A DNA stretch of 64,000 nucleotides from Franzmannia qiaohouensis. GTDB taxonomy: Bacteria > Pseudomonadota > Gammaproteobacteria > Pseudomonadales > Halomonadaceae. This document shows positions 49,907 through 59,489 of this stretch, piece after piece. Below the pieces are notes generated by a model that was given only the letters and a program-made list of their open reading frames with translations, did no database searches and was not told the DNA's origin. The position numbers and the translations under genes are program-made. Where the stretch lies: NCBI RefSeq assembly GCF_031451695.1, contig NZ_JARWAM010000003.1, positions 1 to 64,000 on the forward strand, written 5' to 3'. The number at the start of each line of letters is the position of its first letter. The first letter of the stretch is position 1.

Positions 49907-50757
49907 TCGCGCTCGATTGACCGTGGGCGTTTGATGGTCGCTTTCGCAGTAGCTCCCCGGCCCTCGATCAGTACCTGCCAGCCATGCAGTTTGCCGATAT
50001 CATATAGCGCTTTGCCGATTCGTTCTCTGCGTTTGCGGTTGGTGGCAATAGACTTGCTGGGCGGCCCCCAGACCTTTTCAGCCAGCCGGTCAAGCCGGAT
50101 ACTGTTGCTGGCTCCCTGTCTAAGCCATGCCGACAGCCACGCATGGGTGAGCTGGGCGGCATCACTAAGCAATGCCCGGCGCTCAACCAGCGACACATAG
50201 ACATGATGCCCGGACAGCGCCTCGGCAAGACGTGAATTCAAGGCGATATGTAGCTGCCCCTCGGGCGTTTCAGCGTAGGACAGTAAACGCATTGACCAGT
50301 CGTAGTCGTCCTTGCGGACACGGCAGCCCACCATGCTAAGGCGCTCCAGACAGTCCTCCAGCCGATTGTATTCGGCCTTGCCGTCTGCCATACCTGCGGC
50401 CTGCAACAGCGCGTAGCGGGTCGTTTTGACCACTATAGCCTGATCCATTAGCGCCAGATCTTCGGGTTGTAGCCGTTGCCAAAGCTGCTGTGCTCTGCAA
50501 TGACGAATACCTGCATGTAACTCCTGCCTGCCTAGCACGCCTGCCAATGCGATCGTTGCCAGCAAAACAGATTGATCGCGGGCATCCAGTGCCCGCCAGA
50601 CATTGAACTTCAACTTAAGCCCGTTGTGCTCATGTTCGATTGTAAGGCCGCCAGGGCGGCGACCGCGATACATGGTACGAAACAATGAAACAAGCCATAA
50701 AGCCGGGTCACAGCGGGCATATTCAACGCGAGTGAGGTTTTCAGCCGGTGTAGACAT
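49903..50757 (-). CDS. repC: IncQ-like replication initiator RepC
   Basis: 284 residues, essentially the length of RSF1010 RepC (283). Winged-helix-like segments include LTRVEYARCDPALWLVSLFRTMYRG at the start, FNVWRALDARDQSVLLATIALAG, and a C-terminal IGKALYDIGKLHGW. RepC binds oriV iterons to open the origin. It overlaps repA by 17 bases. The iterons at its 3' end are the likely target. Confidence 0.82.
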   Translation of the reverse strand: MSTPAENLTRVEYARCDPALWLVSLFRTMYRGRRPGGLTIEHEHNGLKLKFNVWRALDARDQSVLLATIALAGVLGRQELHAGIRHCRAQQLWQRLQPEDLALMDQAIVVKTTRYALLQAAGMADGKAEYNRLEDCLERLSMVGCRVRKDDYDWSMRLLSYAETPEGQLHIALNSRLAEALSGHHVYVSLVERRALLSDAAQLTHAWLSAWLRQGASNSIRLDRLAEKVWGPPSKSIATNRKRRERIGKALYDIGKLHGWQVLIEGRGATAKATIKRPRSIERE

Positions 50758-51616
50758 TCGTGGCCCGCCCCTTTTTGGCGTTTTCTTGTTTTGCAGGGAC
50801 TAGCTCGACTGGTATCAACACGCCTTCTGCCTGGCGCTCGTACCAACGTTCATCCAGCTCTTCACCGTAATTGATTTTGCTGGAACCGAACCGCAAGAAA
50901 TATTTACGCCGGTCATTACCAATTGGGCGACGATCAAAGGTGCGATCACTCAAAAGCTCGGCCTTCTCCTCCGTCATCCGTTCGACAAAGCCGCACCAGC
51001 GAGCATTGTCGATCAACGCTGAGGCACCTCGGGCCGCTTGCTGCTGTCCGGTTTGGCCGTCACGGGCGCTGTTCTTGTTTACATGGTGCAGGTAGAGCAC
51101 TGAAGCGCCAGTGAGATAGGCAATCTGTTCCAGACGAGACACCAGTTGGGCCATTTCACCATTGCTGTTTTCATCGAGATGGTGAACCCGACTCAGGGTG
51201 TCGAGGACAATCAAGCGAGCGCCATGGCAAAAGTCCAGAATCTTCTGCATGTGGCGTTCATCCATGATGTTGAGTCCCTTACCCATTATTGATTCCAGCA
51301 CCAGATTCTTTGCTATGGCTGCTCTGGCGGCAGGGCTCAGATGCTTGCCTATAGCATGGATACGCCGCAGCAATACGGGCTCTGGATCTTCGCCTGCGAG
51401 GTAGATCACCCGCCCTGTTTTGGATGGATTTAGCTGCAGAATGTCGCCACCAGGAACACTGCTTGCGATACACATTGCCGCCTCAAGCGCCCAGTAGCTT
51501 TTTCCTGTCGCGCCAGGCGCAACCAGAGCCCCCACGGTGCCTGATAGAAAGCCGGACCAGATGAAGTCCAAGGGCGGCGGTTCATTCTCAAAAGCCCACA
51601 TCAGATCAATCGCCAT
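50741..51616 (-). CDS. repA: IncQ-like replicative helicase RepA
   Basis: 291 residues, close to RSF1010 RepA (279). The RecA-like hexameric helicase core has Walker A LVAPGATGKSYWALEAA near 31-47, Walker B RLIVLDTLSRVHH and VLYLHHVNK. In IncQ plasmids RepA acts with RepC and a primase RepB; no primase gene is visible here, so replication would need a host or helper primase. Starts 3 bases after the HTH gene's stop. Confidence 0.85.
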   Translation of the reverse strand: MAIDLMWAFENEPPPLDFIWSGFLSGTVGALVAPGATGKSYWALEAAMCIASSVPGGDILQLNPSKTGRVIYLAGEDPEPVLLRRIHAIGKHLSPAARAAIAKNLVLESIMGKGLNIMDERHMQKILDFCHGARLIVLDTLSRVHHLDENSNGEMAQLVSRLEQIAYLTGASVLYLHHVNKNSARDGQTGQQQAARGASALIDNARWCGFVERMTEEKAELLSDRTFDRRPIGNDRRKYFLRFGSSKINYGEELDERWYERQAEGVLIPVELVPAKQENAKKGRATNVYTG

Positions 51617-51619
51617 GTC

Positions 51620-51853
51620 TCACCCCCTATCGCCGCAGAGCCGGTCACTGTCCAGCAGCTCGGCAATTTGCGAAGTGCGGAAATAAACACGCCGACCGAC
51701 TTTCAGCTTTGCCTGGTTGATTTCTGTTGCCCAGGGGTTGTTTGTTCGCAGGCTGATGCGTAGGCCGTCTGGTGAGCGGTCAAGAACAGTGGCCAGTTGG
51801 GGAAGGCTCAGTAGTGGGCCAAAACGGTCGAGAAGGGAATCCTCGATAGTCAT
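51620..51853 (-). CDS. Small HTH regulator at the head of the rep operon
   Basis: 77 residues with an excisionase/AlpA-like helix-turn-helix: LLSLPQLATVLDRSPDGLRISL, then KVGRRVYFRTSQIAELLD. In RSF1010 the small repressor gene repF precedes repA, so a repressor role is likely. A perfect 20-bp dyad lies 64 bases upstream. GGAGG precedes ATG 51853. It could also act as excisionase for the nearby integrase. Confidence 0.7.
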   Translation of the reverse strand: MTIEDSLLDRFGPLLSLPQLATVLDRSPDGLRISLRTNNPWATEINQAKLKVGRRVYFRTSQIAELLDSDRLCGDRG

Positions 51854-51916
51854 TGTGTAATCCTCCGTAATTGATACTTGCCTTACGAAGGTTATGAATA
51901 TCGGGCTGGTTTGTAT

Positions 51917-51936
51917 ACTTACGATATATCGTAAGT
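51917..51936. promoter_or_regulatory. 20-bp perfect palindromic operator, right copy
   Basis: ACTTACGATA/TATCGTAAGT is a perfect dyad preceded, as on the left, by AATA on the iteron side. Likely repressor site in the rep operon promoter. Confidence 0.7.
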
Positions 51937-51950
51937 TATTGAAAATAAAG

Positions 51951-52006
51951 CACTAAAGACACATTAGCGCCACATTAGCGACAGGACAGGGACAGATTAA
52001 AGACAC
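51951..52006 (-). repeat. 22-bp-spaced repeats, right array
   Basis: On the minus strand, TGTCTTTAGTG (51,951-51,961), TGTCGCTAATG (51,973-51,983) and TGTCTTTAATC (51,995-52,005) keep exact 22-bp steps. The central unit is identical to one in the left array; the outer two have diverged. Confidence 0.75.
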
Positions 52007-52263
52007 TCAATAGAACGAAACGATTAAAAGCATGGTTAATATGCAAAAATATTATAAATATTCCGTATTCTCGCTCATTCCAGTAAGTGTTGCTCTCCAA
52101 ATTCCGGCTGTGTCGCTGAAGTGCTGCCTTGCCAGCGGGCAGGATAGGCATTCGTCAGACCGCCAGTAAACTGGGGCCGTTCCGAATGCTGTAACTTACT
52201 CGCCCTGTTGGGCTCGACGGTGTGTGGCGTTCTGGTAGGGAAGGCTTTACCGGCTCGGGTTGG

Positions 52264-53370
52264 TCATCCCTTCCTGGGTTTCTGCGAGCGCCGCTGCTCG
52301 ATGGCATCGAGTTGGTCTACCAGATCTTCGGCCCGTAGGTGGGTATAGCGCTTGAGCATTTGCATGGACTTGTGCCCACTGATCGCGGCAACCTGCTGAT
52401 CGCTCAGCCCGCCTTCGACAAACCGACTAACAGCCTCATGGCGAAGGTCATGAAAGCGGAGTTCTTTCAGGCCAATGCTTTCTTTGGTGTTCAACCAGAC
52501 CTTGTTGAAGTTGTAGGGTCGCCGCTGGCCGTCTTGGCCCGGTTCTCCAAAGAACACCAGGTCAGTGTCAATGGGGCGCACCGGGTTGGCCAACGCCTGC
52601 CGGAAGACCTCCACCGCTGTATTGCTGAGGGGTACCGTGCGGGGCGTGGTGTTCTTGGTCTCCAGAAGGCGCACAATGCGCCGTTTCAGGTCTACCTGGC
52701 TTCTGCGTAGGGTGGTGATCTCCGACGAGCGCATGCCCGTTTCCAAGGCGATACGGACGATCCACCCCAGCATGGGGTTGGTGTGTGCATCCACGGCAGC
52801 CAGCAGGCGCTGCTCTTCCTCATGGGTCAAGCGACGCTCCCGGCCTGGCGGCGGCGAAGGCCGCCGAATGCTTTGCACCGGGTTGTAGGTCAGGCCGATA
52901 CCCCATTCCTTCATGGCTGTGTTGAACATGTGGCCCAGCAACGCCAAATCGAGTCGAACAGTGTTCGGGGAGCGGGGCTTGGGATCTGGTTTTCCTTTGG
53001 CGTCCTTCCTATCCAGGCCCGCCAGTCTCTCATCCCGGTACTTGGCGATGATCTCTGGCGTCAGGGCGGCAAGGGAGTATTTACCAAGGTGCTTGATCAG
53101 GGGCTTGGCGTGACGGGCATCGCTGGCTGCCGAGGTGGGGCGTTTGGTCGGGGAGACTTCAGCCAGGTATCGCTTGAGGGCATCGGCAACGGTGAGTCGC
53201 TCGGCAGGAGCCCGCTGGATGTATACGCCTCGCACCATTTCGTCTTCAGTTCGACGTGACCAATCCTCCGCATCCCGTTTGGTGCGGAAGGTCTTGGTTG
53301 CGGTGGGAAAGCCGCTCTTGCGGATGACGGCTTTCCAGGTGCCAGAGGGGGTCTTGACCAGTGTTGCCAT
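52264..53370 (-). CDS. int: Tyrosine-type site-specific integrase of the second island
   Basis: 368 residues. Arm-binding/SAM-like N-terminal domain (about 60-180), then the catalytic domain with Arg in ALETGMRSSEI near 215, HDLRH near 304-308, SGHKS near 328 and the nucleophile in LKRYTHL near 340. All catalytic residues are present, so it should be active. It starts 71 bases from the intact tRNA inside the island end and is transcribed away from it. Confidence 0.93.
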   Translation of the reverse strand: MATLVKTPSGTWKAVIRKSGFPTATKTFRTKRDAEDWSRRTEDEMVRGVYIQRAPAERLTVADALKRYLAEVSPTKRPTSAASDARHAKPLIKHLGKYSLAALTPEIIAKYRDERLAGLDRKDAKGKPDPKPRSPNTVRLDLALLGHMFNTAMKEWGIGLTYNPVQSIRRPSPPPGRERRLTHEEEQRLLAAVDAHTNPMLGWIVRIALETGMRSSEITTLRRSQVDLKRRIVRLLETKNTTPRTVPLSNTAVEVFRQALANPVRPIDTDLVFFGEPGQDGQRRPYNFNKVWLNTKESIGLKELRFHDLRHEAVSRFVEGGLSDQQVAAISGHKSMQMLKRYTHLRAEDLVDQLDAIEQRRSQKPRKG

Positions 53371-53378
53371 GGGGTCTC

Positions 53379-53420
53379 GGTACAGTCCTTTTGATTCAGC
53401 ACTGTACCGAAACTGTACCT
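53379..53420. repeat. TGTACC motifs upstream of the integrase
   Basis: TGTACCG (53,403-53,409) and TGTACCT (53,414-53,420) are 11 bp apart, as in the doublet at the left island end. An inverted GGTACAG lies at 53,379-53,385. They overlap the probable int promoter, so they could serve both as arm sites and in autoregulation. Confidence 0.5.
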
Positions 53421-53441
53421 TTACGGCAATCCTGTGGTGTT

Positions 53442-53518
53442 TGGTGGGCCCAGCAGGACTTGAACCTGCGACCTACCGATTATGAGTCGGCTGCTCTAAC
53501 CAACTGAGCTATAGGCCC
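53442..53518 (-). tRNA. Intact tRNA with anticodon CAU (tRNA-Met or tRNA-Ile2)
   Basis: 77 bases with encoded CCA. Acceptor GGGCCTA/TGGGCCC, D stem GCTC/GAGC, anticodon stem GCCGA/TCGGT around CTCATAA, and T stem GCAGG/CCTGC all pair. CAU reads AUG, or AUA if lysidine-modified; sequence alone does not settle which. By the split-tRNA analysis this gene lies inside the island, between the integrase and the right junction. Confidence 0.92.
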
Positions 53519-53531
53519 TTTTTCTGATTTT

Positions 53532-53558
53532 ACCTTCGCAAGCCAAGGCTTCGAAGGT
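53532..53558. repeat. Strong hairpin between the intact tRNA and the right junction
   Basis: ACCTTCG-c-AAGCC and GGCTTCGAAGGT form a 12-bp stem with one bulge and a 2-base loop. No T-run follows on the minus strand. It is island DNA and may be a tRNA-processing or recombination-related structure. Confidence 0.55.
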
Positions 53559-53594
53559 GGTAATTCTAACGCTTCCTTCAGGCCTCGACTAATC

Positions 53595-53635
53595 GATTAT
53601 GAGTCCCCTGCTCTAACCAACTGAGCTATAGGCCC
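53595..53635 (-). pseudogene. 5' half of the split CAU tRNA; right island junction
   Basis: On the minus strand: acceptor GGGCCTA, full D arm, anticodon stem strand GGGGA, then the 10-bp core ending at 53,595. After the core the sequence leaves the tRNA (GATTAGTCGAGG). The missing 3' half is at 32,653-32,698. The core has partial dyad symmetry with the following bases (GACT...AGTC), as expected for integrase core sites. Confidence 0.9.
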
Positions 53636-53778
53636 ATCAGGGAGGGGCGCGTCGGCGCGCGGGCGTATGATAGCGAATGCCGATGGGTGAGGCCAGCATA
53701 GGCGCGCGTGGATTGCGGGAATGGGGCACTTTTCCGGCGCTGGCGTGTCTTTGCTGTGTCATCGACCGGGAGACTCAT

Positions 53779-54354
53779 GTGAAAGCCTATCTTGCCCTGT
53801 TTGCCCTGCTCATCGCCCTGCCCGCCCATGCCGACTGGCAGCTCGACCCCGAGCGCTCGCAGGTCGAGGCGACCATCGTCGAGTTGACCGATAACGGCCC
53901 GGTGGAGCATCAGCACCGCGTGCGCGAGCTGCGCGGCGATATTTCCGCGGATGGCATCCTGACGCTGCCGCTGCGCCTCAACCAGACCGACGCGCTGGAT
54001 CGCCTGGGGCCGCTACCGCCGTGGCTTTCCGGCATCACCGACATGCCGCTGGCGACCCTGAATACGCAGCTGCCGCCGGAGCGTCTCGACGCGCTGGATA
54101 TCGGCGAATCAATGGTCGAGACGCTGATCTTCAGCGTGCGCGCCGACGGCAATCTTCAGCAGGAGCCGGTGGACCTGCGCTTCACCCGCGAGGACCTCAA
54201 CACGGTGCGCGTAACCACCGCCGAGCCGGTGGCGCTGGACGGCCAGGAGATCATGGCGAACTCCACCATGCGCAGCGTGCTTAGTCTGCTCGGCTATCAG
54301 CGCATCGGCGACGAGGTGCCGGTGGCGCTGAACGCCATCCTGGTCAATCGCTAG
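53779..54354 (+). CDS. YceI-like periplasmic protein
   Basis: 191 residues from GTG 53779, with GGGAG upstream. Signal peptide KAYLALFALLIALPAHA; mature start DWQLDPERSQVEATI resembles the YceI lipocalin-like pattern (W.lD..hS.v). The family binds polyisoprenoids or is stress-linked in other bacteria; function here is unknown. It is the first chromosomal gene right of the islands. Confidence 0.65.
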   Translation: MKAYLALFALLIALPAHADWQLDPERSQVEATIVELTDNGPVEHQHRVRELRGDISADGILTLPLRLNQTDALDRLGPLPPWLSGITDMPLATLNTQLPPERLDALDIGESMVETLIFSVRADGNLQQEPVDLRFTREDLNTVRVTTAEPVALDGQEIMANSTMRSVLSLLGYQRIGDEVPVALNAILVNR

Positions 54355-54369
54355 CCGCTTGCCTGCTGG

Positions 54370-56187
<1,818 letters not shown>

Positions 56188-56244
56188 AGGGGTTCTCTTG
56201 GCGGATTGGAGGGAAGGCCGCCGTGCGGCGGCCTGGGGGCGCGG

Positions 56245-57237
56245 TCAGAACGCCCAGTCTTCGTCCTCGGTGGCCACCGCCTTGCCGATCACGTAGGAGG
56301 AGCCGGAGCCGGAGAAGAAGTCGTGGTTCTCGTCGGCGTTGGGCGAGAGCGCGGCGAGGATGGTCGGGTCGACGTCGGTGACGCTACTCGGGAACAGCGC
56401 CTCGAAGCCGAGGTTCATCAGCGCCTTGTTGGCGTTGTAGTGGAGGAACTTCTTGACGTCCTCGCTCAGCCCCACCTCGTCGTAGAGCGACTCGGTGTAC
56501 TTGACCTCGTTGTCGTAGAGCTCCAGCAGCAGCTCGTAGGCATACTCCTTGACCGCCGCCTGGCGCTCCGGCGTGGCCTCGGCCAGGGCCTGCTGGAACT
56601 TGTAGCCGATGTAGTAGCCGTGCACCGCCTCGTCGCGAATGATCAGGCGGATCAGGTCGGCGGTGTTGGTCAGCTTGGCGTGGCTCGACCAGTACATCGG
56701 CAGGTAGAAGCCCGAGTAGAACAGGAACGACTCGAGGAACACGCTGGCGACCTTGCGCATCAGCGGGTCATCGGCGCGGTAGCGCTCGAGGATCAGGTCC
56801 GACTTGGCCTGCAGGGTCGGGTTCTCTTCGCTCCAGCGGAAGGCGTCGTCCACGTCCCGCGTGGTGCACAGCGTCGAGAAGATCGAGCTGTAGGAGCGCG
56901 CGTGCACCGCTTCCATGAAGGCGATGTTGGCGTAGACCGCTTCTTCGTGGGGCGTGCGCGCATCCGGCATCAGCGTCGGGGCGCCGACGCTGCTCTGGAT
57001 GGTGTCGAGCAGCGTCAGGCCGGTGAAGACGCGGATGGTCAGCTGCTGTTCCTGGTGCGTGAGGGTGTTCCACGACTGGATGTCGTTGGATAGCGGCACC
57101 TTCTCCGGCAGCCAGAAGTTGCTGGTCAGCCGGTTCCATACCTCCAGGTCCTTGTCGTCCTGGAGGCGGTTCCAGTTGATGGCATCGACCCGCGATAGGC
57201 GCGGCGCCGTGCCCTGTGCTGCATGTGCGTTAGTCAT
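56245..57237 (-). CDS. nrdF: Class Ib ribonucleotide reductase beta subunit
   Basis: 330 residues. Metal-site ligands lie in EEAVYANIAFMEAVHARSYSSIF and RLIIRDEAVHGYYIGYKFQ, and the protein lacks the longer NrdB features. NrdF carries the Mn or Fe tyrosyl-radical centre. It is the last gene of nrdHIEF. Class Ib enzymes work with manganese under iron limitation or oxidative stress, consistent with sodA nearby. Confidence 0.95.
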   Translation of the reverse strand: MTNAHAAQGTAPRLSRVDAINWNRLQDDKDLEVWNRLTSNFWLPEKVPLSNDIQSWNTLTHQEQQLTIRVFTGLTLLDTIQSSVGAPTLMPDARTPHEEAVYANIAFMEAVHARSYSSIFSTLCTTRDVDDAFRWSEENPTLQAKSDLILERYRADDPLMRKVASVFLESFLFYSGFYLPMYWSSHAKLTNTADLIRLIIRDEAVHGYYIGYKFQQALAEATPERQAAVKEYAYELLLELYDNEVKYTESLYDEVGLSEDVKKFLHYNANKALMNLGFEALFPSSVTDVDPTILAALSPNADENHDFFSGSGSSYVIGKAVATEDEDWAF

Positions 57238-57335
57238 ATCTCAATCTCGTGTTAAACAAGCAAGGCTAGGAAGTATGGACGCCGGTAGACGATGAGCTGT
57301 CCCGGCGCTCATCTCGCCGCAGGCTAGCCATGCCG

Positions 57336-59489
57336 CTAGAGGCTGCAGGAGACGCAGCCCTCGACTTCCGTTCCTTCCAAGGCGCTCTGGCGCAGGCGCA
57401 CGTAGTAGAGCGTCTTGATGCCCTTGCGCCAGGCGTAGATCTGCGCCTTGTTGATGTCCCGCGTGGTGGCCGTATCGGGGAAGAACAGCGTCAGCGACAG
57501 GCCCTGGTCGACGTGCTGCGACGCCTCGGCGTAGGTGTCGATGATCTTCTCCGGGCCGATCTCGTAGGCATCCTGGTAGTAGGCCAGGTTGTCATCATTT
57601 AGGTAGGGCGCCGGGTAGTAGACACGGCCCAGCTTGCCCTCCTTGCGAATCTCGATCTTGGCTGCCACCGGGTGAATGCTCGAGGTGGAGTGGTTGATAT
57701 AGGAGATCGAGCCGGTCGGCGGCACCGCCTGCAGGTTGCGGTTATAGAGGCCGTGCTCCATCACCGAGGCCTTGAGCGACTGCCACTCTGCCTGGCTAGG
57801 AATGGCGATGCCGGCACGCTCGAACAGTCCACGGACCTTCTCGGTACGTGGCTGCCACTCACGCTCGGTGTACTTGTCGAAGAACACGCCGCTGGCGTAG
57901 TCGGAGTCGGCGAAGCCGGCGAAGGCCGTGCCGTGCTCGATGGCCAGGCGGTTGGAGGCGCGCAGGGCGTGGTAGGCCACGCAGCAGAAGTAGAGGTTGG
58001 TGAAATCCAGCCCCTCTTCCGAGCCGTAGTAGATGTGCTCGCGAGCCAGGAAGCCGTGCAGGTTCATCTGCCCCAGGCCGATGGCGCGGGAGTGGGCGTT
58101 GCCTTCGGCGATCGACGGCACCGAGGAGAGGTGGCTCATCTCCGATACCGCGGTGAGGCCGCGCACGGCGATCTCGACGCTGGTGCCGATATCGCCGGCA
58201 TCCATCACCTTGGCGATGTTCATCGAGCCCAGGTTGCAGGAAATATCCTCGCCGGTATGGCGATAGCCGAGGTCGTCGTCGTAGAGGCTCGGCGTATTGA
58301 CCTGGAGGATCTCCGAGCAGAGGTTGCTCATGTTGATGCGCCCGGCGATGGGGTTGGCGCGGTTGACGTTGTCCTCGAACATCACATAGGGATAGCCCGA
58401 CTCGAACTGCACCTCAGCCAGTATCTGGAAGAACTCCCGGGCGTTGATCTTGGACTTGCGGATGCGCGAGTCGTCGACCATCTCGTGGTACTTCTCGGTG
58501 ACGCTGATATCGCCGAACGGCACGCCGTAGACGCGCTCGACATCGTAGGGCGAGAACAGGTACATCGCCTCGTTGCGCTTGGCCAGCTCGAAGGTGATGT
58601 CGGGGATGGTCACGCCCAGCGACAGCGTCTTGATGCGGATCTTCTCGTCGGCGTTCTCGCGCTTGGTGTCGAGGAAACGCAGGATATCCGGGTGGTGGGC
58701 GTTGAGATAGACCGCCCCGGCGCCCTGTCGCGCGCCCAGCTGGTTGGCGTAGGAGAAGGCGTCCTCGAGCAGTTTCATGATCGGGATGATGCCCGACGAC
58801 TGGTTCTCGATGCGCTTGATCGGCGCGCCGAACTCGCGGATGTTGCTGAGCAGGAAGGCCACCCCGCCGCCGCGCTTGGAGAGCTGCAGCGCCGAGTTGA
58901 TGGCGCGGCCGATGGACTCCATGTTGTCCTCGATGCGCAGCAGGAAGCACGACACCAGTTCGCCGCGCTGACGCTTGCCGCAGTTGAGGAAGGTCGGCGT
59001 GGCGGGCTGGAAACGGCCGCTGATGATCTCGTCGACCAGCGCCCGGGCCAGGGTCTCGTCGCCGCGGGCCAGGCTCAGCGCCACCATGCACACGCGATCC
59101 TCGTAGCGCTCCAGGTAGCGCTTGCCGTCGAAGGTCTTCAGCGTATAGCTGGTGTAGTACTTGAAGGCGCCGAGGAAGCTCGGGAAGCGAAACTTGTAGG
59201 CGTAGGCCTGCTCGAACAGCGACTTGATGAAGGCGCGCTCGTACTGCTCGAGCACCTGGGGCTCGTAGTAGCTCTCCTCGATGAGGTAGTCGAGCTTCTC
59301 TTCCAGCGAGTGGAAGAACACGGTGTTCTGGTTGACGTGCTGCAGGAAGTACTGGCGCGCCGCTTCACGGTCGCGGTCCAGCTGCAGCTCGCCCGACGGC
59401 CCATACAGATTGAGCATGGCGTTGAGGGCGTGGTAGTCGAGCGTGCGTCCACCCTCGCTTTGGCCGGCGGGCCGGTGAATCTCGCTCAT
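57336..59489 (-). CDS. nrdE: Class Ib ribonucleotide reductase alpha subunit
   Basis: 717 residues from ATG 59489, overlapping the nrdI stop by 4 bases. Catalytic features: TPTFLNCGKRQRGELVSCFL, NLCSEI, and the C-terminal CVSCSL redox pair recharged by NrdH. It lacks the N-terminal ATP cone of NrdA, as usual for class Ib. Reduces ribonucleoside diphosphates for DNA synthesis. Confidence 0.95.
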   Translation of the reverse strand: MSEIHRPAGQSEGGRTLDYHALNAMLNLYGPSGELQLDRDREAARQYFLQHVNQNTVFFHSLEEKLDYLIEESYYEPQVLEQYERAFIKSLFEQAYAYKFRFPSFLGAFKYYTSYTLKTFDGKRYLERYEDRVCMVALSLARGDETLARALVDEIISGRFQPATPTFLNCGKRQRGELVSCFLLRIEDNMESIGRAINSALQLSKRGGGVAFLLSNIREFGAPIKRIENQSSGIIPIMKLLEDAFSYANQLGARQGAGAVYLNAHHPDILRFLDTKRENADEKIRIKTLSLGVTIPDITFELAKRNEAMYLFSPYDVERVYGVPFGDISVTEKYHEMVDDSRIRKSKINAREFFQILAEVQFESGYPYVMFEDNVNRANPIAGRINMSNLCSEILQVNTPSLYDDDLGYRHTGEDISCNLGSMNIAKVMDAGDIGTSVEIAVRGLTAVSEMSHLSSVPSIAEGNAHSRAIGLGQMNLHGFLAREHIYYGSEEGLDFTNLYFCCVAYHALRASNRLAIEHGTAFAGFADSDYASGVFFDKYTEREWQPRTEKVRGLFERAGIAIPSQAEWQSLKASVMEHGLYNRNLQAVPPTGSISYINHSTSSIHPVAAKIEIRKEGKLGRVYYPAPYLNDDNLAYYQDAYEIGPEKIIDTYAEASQHVDQGLSLTLFFPDTATTRDINKAQIYAWRKGIKTLYYVRLRQSALEGTEVEGCVSCSL

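Larger units (their letters stand above)
51854..52217 (-). other. oriT/control region, right copy (upstream of the rep operon)
   Basis: Read on the minus strand it repeats the left region block by block: GTCGAGCCC...GGGCGAGTAAGTT (about 52,217-52,193); an inverted pair GCATTCG/CGAATGC (52,148-52,154 and 52,183-52,189); the nick motif CCTATCCTGCCCG with the expected nick at 52,139/52,140; AATATTTAT; repeats; the dyad; and GGAGGATTAC before ATG 51853. The pair beside the nick differs in sequence from the left copy (TTTGCTA/TAGCAAA) though the nick core is identical, as if two accessory-protein specificities exist. Confidence 0.72.

Noticed and set aside
53442..53518. Intact tRNA as the attL formed by this integration
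   Set aside because: Its anticodon stem and T stem do not match the displaced 3' half at 32,653, whereas the half at 53,595-53,635 matches perfectly. The split site is therefore the latter.
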